Of a DNA stretch of 16,183 bases, positions 7,351 to 16,183 are shown in pieces. Made by a program: the position numbers and the translations under genes. A model generated the notes under the pieces. It was not told where the DNA came from, made no database searches, and worked only from the letters and a program-made list of their open reading frames with translations. The DNA comes from Tetmemena sp. SeJ-2015 (lineage: Eukaryota; Ciliophora; Spirotrichea; Sporadotrichida; Oxytrichidae): positions 1-16,183 of the forward strand of contig JAJKFJ010021227.1 of NCBI GenBank assembly GCA_027382625.1, given 5' to 3'. Positions within the stretch are counted from its first letter, which is position 1; each line of letters begins with the position of its first letter.

Positions 7351-8008
7351 ATGGACCTAGCTTCCTCATCTTCGAACCTGCTCCCGCATCTATGTGCATC
7401 TCGTCGTCCCTAAGATTGTATAGTGATAGACGCTTGCTCACTTCAATGCTTGAAAGTTGTAACTTTGGAGGAGTGTGTTCAAAATTACCTCCACCTTGCT
7501 GATGCGAATCGAAGAGTCACCATCATACAAGAAGAGTATGCTTACAAGATCTTCACTTCCGAATACCTTGTAAAGAAGGAAGAGAGAGGTCTTGAGTTCG
7601 CGAACGAACTGACAGTGTTGAGAGAAGCGAGGCACAAAAACTTGAAGTACGTTCTTCGTCTTGCTGGTGTTCTTATCGATCATGATTACATCGCCATTCG
7701 CCTTCCTAAATGGGAGACTAAGAGAATTTCTCAGCACGAGGCGCAACAAGTACTAGCTTACTGCTATTCTCACTGACCTCGTTAGAGGAGTGATGGAGTT
7801 GCATGAGTCGGGATTCGTGCACAGAGATCTCAAGCCAGAGAATATCATGATTAACTTTGAACTAGTCAGAGCAACTGTCATAGACTTCAACAGAATTGTA
7901 AGAAGAGAAACATTGAGGAAACATCGGTGCAAGGAACTCTACTTTCCATTGAAGGACTTGGCTCAACTGTTTTTTGCAGTTTATGAGGGGGGCAAATGGG
8001 GGTATTAA
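7351..8008 (+). pseudogene. Transposon-borne protein kinase, frameshifted and 3'-truncated (copy B)
   Basis: With the ciliate code an ATG at 7351 starts a 141-residue frame to TGA 7774-7776. It has one in-frame TAA that copy C shares. The candidate phosphate-anchoring lysine is K66 in EEYAYKIF, and the helix-C glutamate is E86 in FANELTVLREA. An extra base near 7760 shifts the frame. The next frame reads TAILTDLVRGVMELHESGF, then the catalytic loop HRDLKPENIM (7820-7849). The metal-binding loop follows as VIDFNR (gac-ttc-aac 7884-7892), with Asn where Gly is usual. Similarity to A and C fades after about 7980, so subdomain IX and the tail are missing. A glycine-rich loop is not obvious. Such a kinase would phosphorylate protein substrates, but its role in transposition is unknown. 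Confidence 0.85.
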
Positions 8009-8009
8009 A

Positions 8010-9980
8010 TATGCAAATCAATTATAATATTAATCAATCTGATTCCTAATCTCTAATCCTCATCTTGAAGTCCTTTTTAATAATGCTTGAGTTGTTTAAT
8101 TAAGCATGATCTCTATAAAGAAGTTGGAACTTGATTATTCTTTTTTATACTCAATAATTAATTAAATATAATTCAATATTGTTTTAATTACTTGCTTCTA
8201 TATTTTCATTGTCGAAATCCCACACAGAAAATTAAATTATATCGCTATTATTAAGGATTATTATATCATTTAAGAATAAAAGTAGTACCCTTGAAGAATT
8301 TTTCTTCTGAAGTCGTAACTACTCAAATGATTGATTCCAGAAGGAATAAATTTCCAGTTTTTTTTATAATGGCTTTGCTCAGTAGATACTATCCTTTCGT
8401 TTCCCTAATCTATTTTTATTTGAGTGAAACTTTATATATATATTCAACTCAAGTTTTACTATATGCTAATTGAAGATAACATATTACATCTTATTGTTAA
8501 CTAGTTCTACCAGAAGGCAGACTCAATTCTACAATTACTGCACAGATGATATTTTTGACCATTAATTTATATTAAGGATAGAAAATCAATGAAGGGCAAA
8601 ACTTCACTTTGCAATCAGTATAAAATTAAATTTTTTTATTATTAATAAAGATTTAGTTACCCATTCTTAAAAAGAAAAAAAGTCTAAGAATACAATTTTC
8701 TTTTTATTTTGAACTTTAAAACTATCCTATGTTTTAATATTACATCTAAGTTTTAAAGTAATTTCTAAGATCCCTTAGTTCTGTTACATCTACGAATTCA
8801 GATATTTTTTATATCAAATAATATAAATTAACCCTTTACTTTATAATGAAAGGACTATTCAATTATGTGAATGAGCTATAAAATTAATTCAATTTGGATA
8901 TATATTCTTCTTTTGAAATATTTTTTAAAAAGAATTTAGTTTAAAATAAAAACTTCGCAGATCTGTTAAAGATGAGATTAATTAAATTATATTTATTTTA
9001 CCATAATTTTTTTCCTATCTTCAACTATATCTTATTTTAACATTGTAAATTTAAAAAAATTAAGAACTGTAGAATTGAATATCTTTAATTGAGATAAATA
9101 ATTAAAGAACTAAAAGTTAATAAAGTATGGTGGAGATTAAAGCTGTGAAATTTTAGCTTGCTTTTTTTACTTTTTGATATCTTCAATAAAATGAATTATT
9201 TTTTCTATCTATGAGCTTAAATATAGAATTACTGGAAAATTCATATTATTCATCATGTCAGGATTTAGTCTAACAAAATCTTTTAGCTTTATATAAAATA
9301 TTTTTCTTAGCTTAAAAATTATGTGATATAATTTAAACTAACTAAAATTATACTAGGAATTTTTTAAAATTTAGAAATCAATGAAATTTTCAATCCTGTT
9401 TTTTAACTCTATATATTCAATATAAATTAAAAAATCTCAAATTCTTTTTTTTATTATATATTTAATTTGAAATTTATGAAATTATATCAAGGCATCGATC
9501 TCGCAAATGTAAAAATAATTATTATATATTTAAGATCTTTAAGTGAAAACCTTCATACAAAGTGATTTCATGAACCAATGAATTGAATTCTTCATCTTAT
9601 TCAGTAAATTGAGTTATTAAGCTCATTTCTTAATTCCCTGATTTAAATAATTATTTAATTGTATCACATTAAAGAAAAAATTAGCATTTATGAATAAGTT
9701 GGCAATTAATTTAAAATCTATGATTGGATACAATAATACAAATTAATTTGAAGCTTCATCACAGTTCAAATCACTCAAACTATACCATATCTTGAGTTAT
9801 TTTTTATATAAATTAAAATAGTATCAGCTTATTCTTTCATAATTTCTTCTTAGCTGCTAGATATGTCTTGCAGGAATTTTTTTCATCCTGCATTTTCTAT
9901 CATTAAAGCTTGTGTCTCATCTAGCTCAAATTTATTTCTCTTACACAAAGGTTTAAATGATTTAATTTTATTTTAGAATT
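8010..9980. other. Long AT-rich stretch without recognisable gene
   Basis: Roughly 20-25% G+C, with long A/T runs. The short standard-code frame at 8291-8473 has no supporting feature. No transposon similarity, RNA gene or long repeat is visible. A mildly GC-richer patch at about 9845-9950 has no clear frame. It is consistent with germline-limited DNA. Confidence 0.35.
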
Positions 9981-12700
9981 TCAAGCTTAAATAATTGATG
10001 TCTTAATTATTCAATTTGAAACGCCTTTACCAACGCCCCATGATTGTAATTTAATGTACTTAGGGTTTCTATTACTTATTAAAATCTCAGATATATTAAA
10101 TATCAGATGTTTATAGGATAATCTTTTACTATATAATCTCTAATTCTATAAATTAAAAAGGGATTTTCACAGTCAAGATTAGCTCAGATATCATAGATTC
10201 ATTTTATCATACATAAACTAATTATCTATCGATTATTCTTTCTTAAAATATATAATAATTCTGCAAACAATGCTGAAAGCTTCCATTTAGGGACAACGCT
10301 TTTTTCCTGCGAAGTGCTTGAGTTTTTAAGCAGAAATATTATAAAAGATAGAAATATATTTCATTCATTTTAGGAAGAATTTTATAGAGAAGAAAACTAC
10401 TTAAAAATGTTAAATTTTGATGGGGATATCTTGAAATTACCTGGCTAAATAAATTGAAGGCACTAGATAAATCAAAGATCCTTTTAGCAATAAAGAATTC
10501 TATTTTTAAAAAATCAAATTAATGTAAATTTTTCATTCTTGAAGACAAAGTTTTCCGCCACAAAACTAATCACTATTCTTTCTTATCATTATTTAGGAAT
10601 ATATGGCTTTAGTTAATATTATTCTAACATCAAAGCAATAATGGGGGTCTTTTTTTGGAAATCTCTTTTTCAGAGTTACTATTATATTTAACCACACCCA
10701 AAGAACCAAATAATTCTAAGCATGAATCTTAATTGAGGTACTCAAAACACTTCACGAAAAGTAATATTTACTTTGGTCAGATTCTCTGCTAAATACTTAT
10801 AAGAAATCCTCTATTCCTGATATTTGAATGCTATTTTAAATATATTTACTGAGTGATATTATGTTTTCTTAATTTAGAAACCTTCTTCTCGATTATACTT
10901 ACTTGTCTAAATTATATAGACTGATTTTTACTTAGACATTAAAAGTATTAGCCCTGGCTTAATTTCTGACATAAAAATATATCTTTGCATTAAACTGTTG
11001 AGCTATGTCTGCAAAATATGAGTTAGCTTGCTCTTATTGCTTTTACTCTAATATACCTTGGAGTTCTATTTTCATTCATATAAATCAGCAAAATATTTAT
11101 GAGACTATCTTGTTTTTTACTTGATACACTTTCCTTATATCATTGTTTTTTTCAAAATCAATGCTACTGATAATAATATCTAGAATTTGGACTTGATTTT
11201 TACAACTCTTCGACTACATAATTCATATTTTACCTTCATAAATTATTTATTTGTATAGATATTTTTTCTCGCAAAACTAATATAATCTAAATCTTAGCTT
11301 CTGATATATTTAATTTAAATATATAATAATATAATAATTTGATTTGTAAGTGAAAATGTCTTTTATATTAGCATATAAGGACTTTACAGAGTCAATTATT
11401 TTTTATATTGGCCAAAAGAAATTTCCGAAATCTAACTCTTGATGTATAGTTGAAATCTTGTACAATAAAACCTTAATTTTAAAATAAATAAAGCTGGGGT
11501 TTGACGAATTCCGCAGCCTTTTTTAAAAATAAAAAAAAATTAAAATATTCCGACACTCTATAATATTGGAGAATATTTTGTTCAAAATATCTCTTCTGAA
11601 GAAGCCTTGTATGGATATCAAAATTGTAGAGATCAGCTTTAACAGAAGAAAATATAAATTCCAAATATGAAATATAGCAGAGAAAAACTAACATATTTAA
11701 TTAAAAAAATAGTACCAAAGAGTATTACTATAAAAATGTGTCAAATAAAAATAATTATTACAGAATTCGATTCAATCATAAAAAATTTATTAAAAAAATA
11801 ATTCTTGGAATTTTTGGTTTGGGAGATCTCAGAACAGAATTATGATATATATATTAGTTTGAAGGGTGACAGCATTTTTAAGGATACTGTAGAATGGGAA
11901 CTTATTATATCTCTAATAAATGCTAAATTAATAGTTATCGATCAAGCTGTAGATTAGGAGTGAATACTGTCGTTTTTATTGCCTCATAGTTGCATCTCTC
12001 CATATTTTTTTGCCAATCACATATTTAAATAAATCACCAATAATATTTAATTTTAGTATTTTTAAATAGCTTGCCTATATGCACAATTTCAAATAAAATT
12101 TTATCATAAAAATGGGAATGAATAACAGTTTTTATCTTTTTTTTATTTTTTTATCTATATGTCGAAGTAATTTGAACACCACTTATATAATTTATTCACA
12201 AAATTTTATTTTAAAGCTCAGTCTTTTATAATTTTTTGCTAAAGATAATTGTGGTAAATTTTAGGTAATTGACTCATTTTTCATTTTACTTATAATTAGT
12301 AAAATCAAATTTTCTATTTTTTAAGGAATATAGTAATTTATTTTTTTCTAAAATATGGTTATGAATTTTTTCAGCTGCTCTTGATTGCTAAATTCCTTTA
12401 GAGTTTAATTTAAATAATTATTTAGAGGATTTCATTTATTAATGCTGAAATATTTAATAAGATACAATATCAAAGTAAATAAGATTTATTATTAAATTTT
12501 AAATAAAAATGATTTCAAGGCTATAAAATTAAAGAATTTAAATATTTTAAATTTTAACTGACTCTAATAACATTTTAAAATTTTAAATTATAATTGATAA
12601 TTCTAAAGTAAAGTAAAAGTAAAATTTGAGGAATATAATTAATAATCAATTTTTAAAACAGCACTTATCGTACTGAATTAGAAAATCAGTTATTATCATA
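9981..12700. other. Long AT-rich stretch with two small GC-richer islets
   Basis: Mostly featureless AT-rich DNA. Two islets stand out, about 10020-10045 (contains CCAACGCCCCATG) and about 10262-10335. The second is open under the ciliate code on both strands: plus MLKASIQGQRFFPAK, minus TSQEKSVVPKWKLSALF. Strand and coding status are undecided. The standard-code frame at 11479-11694 is AT-rich with no motif. No RNA genes or repeats seen. Confidence 0.3.
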
Positions 12701-12729
12701 TGTAAGTTTTTTTGGTTTTATATATTTGT

Positions 12730-12835
12730 AGAGATACTTATAACTCAGTTGGCGACTGCTCAATTAAATTTACCTACTCTTGCTGGGTTCTATCTCCTTT
12801 ATCCTTCTGCTACCAGCTGTTATGGATAATTCTAA
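12730..12835 (-). CDS. Weak candidate coding islet, unknown product
   Basis: A GC-richer islet of about 100 bp in very AT-rich DNA. One minus-strand frame reads NSWQQKDKGDRTQQEQ and continues with VNLIEQSPTELQVSLQ, a hydrophilic composition with TAG and TAA as Gln. Another minus frame and a plus frame (QLATAQLNLPTLAGFYLLY) are also open. It could be a small MDS. Neither strand nor boundaries are certain. Confidence 0.25.
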
Positions 12836-12921
12836 TTATTATAAAATTATATAAATTAAAAGTTAAAATAATGAAAATTTTCCTTAAGTTAAAGATATTG
12901 AATTAAAATAAAACTACTTTT

Positions 12922-12943
12922 AGTTTCTTCTTTAATTATCTTC
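12922..12943 (+). repeat. 22-bp direct repeat shared with 1642-1663
   Basis: 22 bases match 1642-1663 in the same orientation with one mismatch; the last 18 (TCTTCTTTAATTATCTTC) are identical. On the minus strand both copies encode KIIKEE in the candidate reading frames. An 18-base match is near what chance allows for one pair in 16 kb of such AT-rich DNA. Confidence 0.6.
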
Positions 12944-13026
12944 ACACAACCATCCATCAGCTAATTTTTATTATCAAAATCTTCAATCCATTTGTGATGC
13001 TTACTTCTCTAATTTCTCTGAAATTC
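12944..13026 (-). CDS. Weak candidate coding islet, unknown product
   Basis: The minus-strand frame after TGA 13029-13027 reads SKHHKWIEDFDNKNQLMDGC, with TAG as Gln, and then enters the 22-bp repeat as VKIIKEET. A second minus frame (SENFREIREVSITNGLKI) is also plausible. Local G+C is slightly raised. No family is recognised. Confidence 0.22.
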
Positions 13027-13059
13027 TCACTTCCTAAACTAAATGAATTTTATGTAAAT

Positions 13060-14398
13060 CTTATAATTCAATATTGAATCATATTTTTTTATAATTTATT
13101 TAAATAAGGCACCTTTTTGCTTTTGATTTAGCTTTTCTATTCTGGAAAATTTGATCATATTTATAGAAAACTTTATTTATTTTTATTTTTTTAATTAATA
13201 ATATAATCTTAAATAATAAATTAGGTAAAAAAAAGTTTGTATATATATTTTAGAGTTGTGTGTCTTGCATCGTATAAATATTTAACTCGATCATCCCTCG
13301 CTATTTTGTTCCAGAATAAAACAGTTAGAATAATTATTAAATATGATGAGAAAAATTATGTTAGCTCTCTGAATAGAAATTAAAATTTATTATTTATAAT
13401 AAATTTAAATAAGAGAAATTCTAATTTAATTGAGATGAATTAAAATGTAATTAGACTAATAGCAAAATTATATTTTATAAAAAAATATTTAATCTTGAAA
13501 TTATAAAATATAAAGTTTTTTGGGGAGCCTTTCATAGTCATCCACTTTTTTCGTGAAAAAATTTAATAATCACTATATAGCCTAAAATTAGTAAAAAAAT
13601 TACAATTCTTTACTCTAAATTCAAATGCAGAGGGGATAACCTGCTCATATTTTTTTTAGGAGAACCTACAAAGAAAATTTATTTTTTTAAAAAAATTAAT
13701 TGTAAAGAAATGGTAATATAATTCAAGGAATTAAATACCCTATTAAATTTAAAGTTTCTAATGTAACAATTATGTCAAAGATATCTGAACTTAACTTTAA
13801 GAGGTTTAAAATTCTCTCACTTTAGAGCACACATTAAAGCCTAGTTACATTAAAAATTAGCATATTAATCAATTTAATATTATTTTAATAATATTTAATT
13901 TAAACATGATAAGTAAAAAAATTATACTTTTTATCTATAAAGTTGTCTTAAAGATTAATTTTTCTACCATTTTCATGTAAAAACTTAAAAATCTTTAATA
14001 TAAAATAAAGGAATATGACAAGGTAAGACGCTATGTATTTGATTTTGGATTAAGAAATTGCTTTTTATGACTGATTTAGGCTAAATAGTGAAATTCATTT
14101 TTTTCCTGAAAAAATGAATGAAAGGCCCCTAACCCATTTTTCTTTTAATGAAGAATGGAGTAATATAAAAACAAATGAATTTCTATATAGTAATATTATT
14201 TTATAGTGAGTCAGGTTTTATAGGAAGGTGAAGGTTGAGAAGAATAAAACATAAAATAAGAATGTAAAAAGTTGAATAAATAATTGATTTTATATAAATT
14301 ATAAATATATTAATCTCTAAAGTTCAAATAAATAGACTTTATTGGGAGAAATAAAAATATAAATTAGCATAAGAGCTTTCTGATATAATAAATTATAA
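13060..14398. other. AT-rich stretch without recognisable gene
   Basis: Very AT-rich. A GC-richer patch of about 60 bp at 13257-13318 (contains TCGATCATCCCTCGC) has no clear frame. Nothing else stands out until copy C begins. Confidence 0.35.
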
Positions 14399-14528
14399 AT
14401 GATTAACCTACCGATACAGACGAAAAAAAGTTAGTAGTTGTAAGAGAGTGGAAGAAGAGAAGACAAAGTTATGTGCGAGATAAGGTAGAGTGAATATTTA
14501 GGAAAAGTATTTAAGCTTAACTTAATGA
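14399..14528 (+). pseudogene. Transposase C-terminal fragment (copy C)
   Basis: Similarity to the transposase end of copy B begins at about 14399 and is near-continuous from 14431. The frame reads SSCKRVEEEKTKLCAR and ends at TGA 14526-14528. In-frame TAG (in NIQEKY) and TAA (in LTQ) sit at the same places as in copy B, and both copies end in TGA, one codon apart because copy B carries three extra bases (CTG) before its TGA. All catalytic residues lie upstream and are missing, so this is a 5'-truncated remnant. Confidence 0.8.
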
Positions 14529-14599
14529 CTTAAGTCACTTTTGCTTATCTGGGAAGAAGGATTTTTAAGAGGTTCCTTTCTCTCTTCTGTTTGGGCCCG

Positions 14600-15381
14600 A
14601 TGGACCTACTTCCTCATCTTTTGAACCTGCTCCCGCATCTATGTGCATCTCGTCGTCCGTAAGTTTGTATAAGTAATAGACGTTTGCTCACCTCAATGTT
14701 TAAAAGTTGTAACTTTGGAACAGTGTGTTCAAAATTACCTCCACCTTGTTGATGCGAAGCGAAGAGACGCCATCATAAAAGAAGAGTATGCTTACAAGAT
14801 TTTCCCTTCCGATTACTTTCTCAAGAAGGAAGAGAGAGGTCTTGAGTTCGCGAACGAACTGACAGTGTTGAGAGAAGCGAGGGACAAAAACTTGAACTAC
14901 GTTCTTCATCTTGCTGGTGTTCTTATCGATCATGATTACATCGCCATTCGCCTTCCTAAATGGGAGATCACACTAAGAGAAATTTCAGCACGAGGCGCAA
15001 AAAGTACTAGCTACTGCTATTCTCACTGACCTCCATAGAGGAGTGATGGAGTTGCATGAGTTGGGGATTCGTGCACAGAGATCTCAAGCCAGAGAACATC
15101 ATGATAAACTTTGAACCAGTCAGAGCAACTGTCATAGACTTCAACAGAGTTGAAAGAAGAGAAAACATTGAGGAAGCATCGGTGCAAGGAACGCGGGCTA
15201 CTTCCCATAGAGACAGACTTGGCTCAACGGTTCAGTGCAGTGGGACATTTGGTCTATAGTTGCAATCATACTTGAATGCGATAATGAAACCAGAGGAATA
15301 CTACTAGTGTGAAAGTGAAGATGATGCAATATAAATTTGCAACAAACATTGTAAGATAGACAAGGTATCAAACCTTTGAAA
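14600..15381 (+). pseudogene. Transposon-borne protein kinase, frameshifted, nearly full length (copy C)
   Basis: The ATG at 14600-14602 matches the start of copy B. An extra base near 14670 moves the frame; after it come EEYAYKIF (candidate lysine) and FANELTVLREA (helix-C Glu). An indel at about 14968-14985, and an extra G at about 15062-15066, shift it again. The catalytic loop HRDLKPENIM (15074-15103) and VIDFNR (gac-ttc-aac 15137-15145) are intact. The subdomain IX region (TGGGACATTTGG at 15241) and part of the tail follow. Similarity to copy A stops near 15381. It shares the TAG at CCATAGAGACAG with copy A but not with B, so A and C look like the closer pair. It is the most complete kinase copy here, and the DFN variant is conserved in all three. 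Confidence 0.85.
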
Positions 15382-15542
15382 ATTTGTAAACAATAATTTT
15401 AGGTAGGAATTTAATGAAAAATTAGGAGATTGTTAAATTAAATCAAAAATTAATGATCAATTACTTAGTTTAAAAATCAGAAATTAAATATATAAATACA
15501 CTGATCCAACTTATTCCTATTTTAAGAATTATTGACCTAAAT
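15382..15542. other. AT-rich spacer
   Basis: No gene or repeat seen between the end of copy C and the GC-richer right end. Confidence 0.3.
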
Positions 15543-15614
15543 CGTGATTTTCATAATAATATACCCTGGATCAAATTTTTATTTATATCAATTCGGCGTG
15601 ATTTTCAGAATAAT
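15543..15614 (+). repeat. Direct repeat of an 18-bp word, 54 bp apart
   Basis: CGTGATTTTCATAATAAT at 15543-15560 recurs at 15597-15614 with one difference (CGTGATTTTCAGAATAAT). With two copies only, this may be the edge of a longer dispersed or tandem repeat that continues past the window. Confidence 0.6.
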
Positions 15615-16183
15615 CCAGCGATTCGGGTCCAGATCGGGGTTGAAATCAAAAATTGTGATATATAAAAATTGATCTTGGACTAAATTTATAAAATAAGCAA
15701 CTTAAATCTTAAAACTGAAATCAAAAACTAGGCTTCGCCAACTTTCTTGGGCCCAAACCCGGATCTGAACTGCCGATTTCTAACTTTTTAGTACGATTTC
15801 AAACATTTTTGCCACCGTGGAAAAGATTTGGGTTGAGTTCTTTAACATTTTGAGCTAACTTTCGCCAAAGTTGGAGTTGAGTTCGTGAAAAATTGGTTTA
15901 GGGGCCCGCCGTCGCGATTTTTGACTTGAAACCATGATTTTAGCCCTTCAACTTAGCTTTTGCTTGAAACTTTCAAACTTGTTTTGACTTTGGCAAACGA
16001 ATCTCAACTTTGGTTCCAACCTTGGCAAAAACTTTGGAACTTGGGCAGATTTTGGCACTCTAGGACAAAACTTTCAGATTCGCCAACTTTGCTCCAACTT
16101 TTTAGGATTTCAAGGCAAAAGTTGTGGTTTCAGAACCCATTTTAGAGTTAGCGCTGACTTTTAAATTTCTTCCCAATTTTGGG
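15590..16183. repeat. Degenerate CAACTTTGG-rich tract at the right end
   Basis: G+C rises here and variants of CCAACTTTGG/AACTTTGGC recur many times, for example near 15737, 15862, 15990, 16006, 16031, 16082 and 16093. Several are in inverse orientation (CGCCAAAGTTGG at 15863, GGCAAAAGTTG at 16114). Spacing is irregular, so this is not a simple tandem array. The standard-code frame at 15960-16145 is a by-product of the repeated words. The tract runs to the window edge and may be part of a larger germline repeat. Confidence 0.5.

Larger units (their letters stand above)
6481..8008 (+). mobile_element. Decayed transposase-kinase DNA transposon (copy B)
   Basis: A transposase relic and a kinase relic lie in the same direction, 71 bp apart. 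The same arrangement recurs in copy C, so the pair is a unit of the element. I find no terminal inverted repeats or target duplication. The left limit is set only by where the transposase frame becomes convincing. The right limit is where similarity to copies A and C stops, inside the kinase gene. Oxytricha TBE elements are the closest known analogue I can name, but their telomere-like ends are absent here. Confidence 0.7.
14399..15381 (+). mobile_element. Decayed transposase-kinase DNA transposon, 5'-truncated (copy C)
   Basis: Carries the transposase C-terminus, the 71-bp gap and nearly the whole kinase gene in the same order as copy B. It extends past B's 3' break into sequence otherwise seen only in copy A. 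No terminal repeats are seen at either end. Confidence 0.7.

Noticed and set aside
7438..7749. 103-residue minus-strand open frame
   Set aside because: It is antisense to the kinase N-lobe, whose plus-strand translation carries the conserved kinase residues. The matching minus frame at 14700-14933 is the same shadow in copy C.
7820..7892. Bacterial lipopolysaccharide (WaaP/InaA-type) kinase
   Set aside because: HRDLKPENIM followed by IDF, and WDIWS in copies A and C, fit a eukaryotic-type protein kinase better. The neighbouring transposase and the code argue for a ciliate transposon gene.
6481..8008. Firm assignment to the TBE family
   Set aside because: No C4A4-type terminal repeats, no 22-kDa reading frame and no zinc-finger motif could be seen; only the transposase-kinase pairing is shared.
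15023..15208. 61-residue minus-strand open frame
   Set aside because: Antisense to the HRDLKPEN/DFN region of the copy C kinase.
15960..16145. 61-residue plus-strand open frame
   Set aside because: Made of repeated CAACTTTGG-type words; repetitive DNA rather than a gene.
1..16183. tRNA, rRNA, CRISPR array, telomeric repeat
   Set aside because: No T-loop/anticodon-arm pattern, no recognisable rRNA core, no regularly spaced direct repeats and no (C4A4)n or (C4A2)n tract was found by eye.

Overview
The window looks like germline (micronuclear-type) DNA of a ciliate. It is very AT-rich overall and has no intact gene of normal size under the standard code. Its best-preserved reading frames only make sense if TAA and TAG encode glutamine and TGA is the only stop. 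The clearest case is the transposase relic at about 6481-6951: at least six in-frame TAA/TAG and no TGA over about 155 codons. The same in-frame TAA/TAG recur in diverged copies elsewhere in the window. A hypotrich such as an Oxytricha relative is my best guess. Tetrahymena- or Paramecium-like ciliates share this code and are not excluded.

Layout. 1-600 is a GC-richer island (about 40-48% G+C against about 20-25% outside) that I cannot name. 1341-1893 holds two coding-looking islets on opposite strands, one ending in an acidic tail and a TGA. 2839-3406 is a fragment (copy A) of a transposon-borne protein kinase. 4154-5642 is a giant inverted repeat: two 690-bp arms around a 109-bp spacer, with one mismatch found by eye. 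6481-8008 (copy B) carries a Tc1/mariner/IS630-class DD34E transposase relic followed, 71 bp after its TGA, by a protein-kinase relic. 8010-14398 is mostly AT-rich DNA with a few GC-richer islets. 14399-15381 (copy C) repeats the transposase C-terminus, the same 71-bp gap and the kinase. 15540-16183 is a GC-richer tract full of degenerate CAACTTTGG-like words.

How the parts relate. Copies A, B and C are decayed members of one family whose unit is transposase then kinase in the same direction. This recalls the Oxytricha TBE elements, which from memory encode a 42-kDa DDE transposase and a kinase-containing 57-kDa protein. I see no C4A4-type telomere-like transposon ends and no zinc finger here, so membership in TBE is not shown. 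The small coding-looking islets scattered between the relics could be macronuclear-destined segments (MDSs) separated by eliminated sequence. With only one stop codon in an AT-rich genome, open frames of about 100 codons are common by chance, so these islets carry low confidence.
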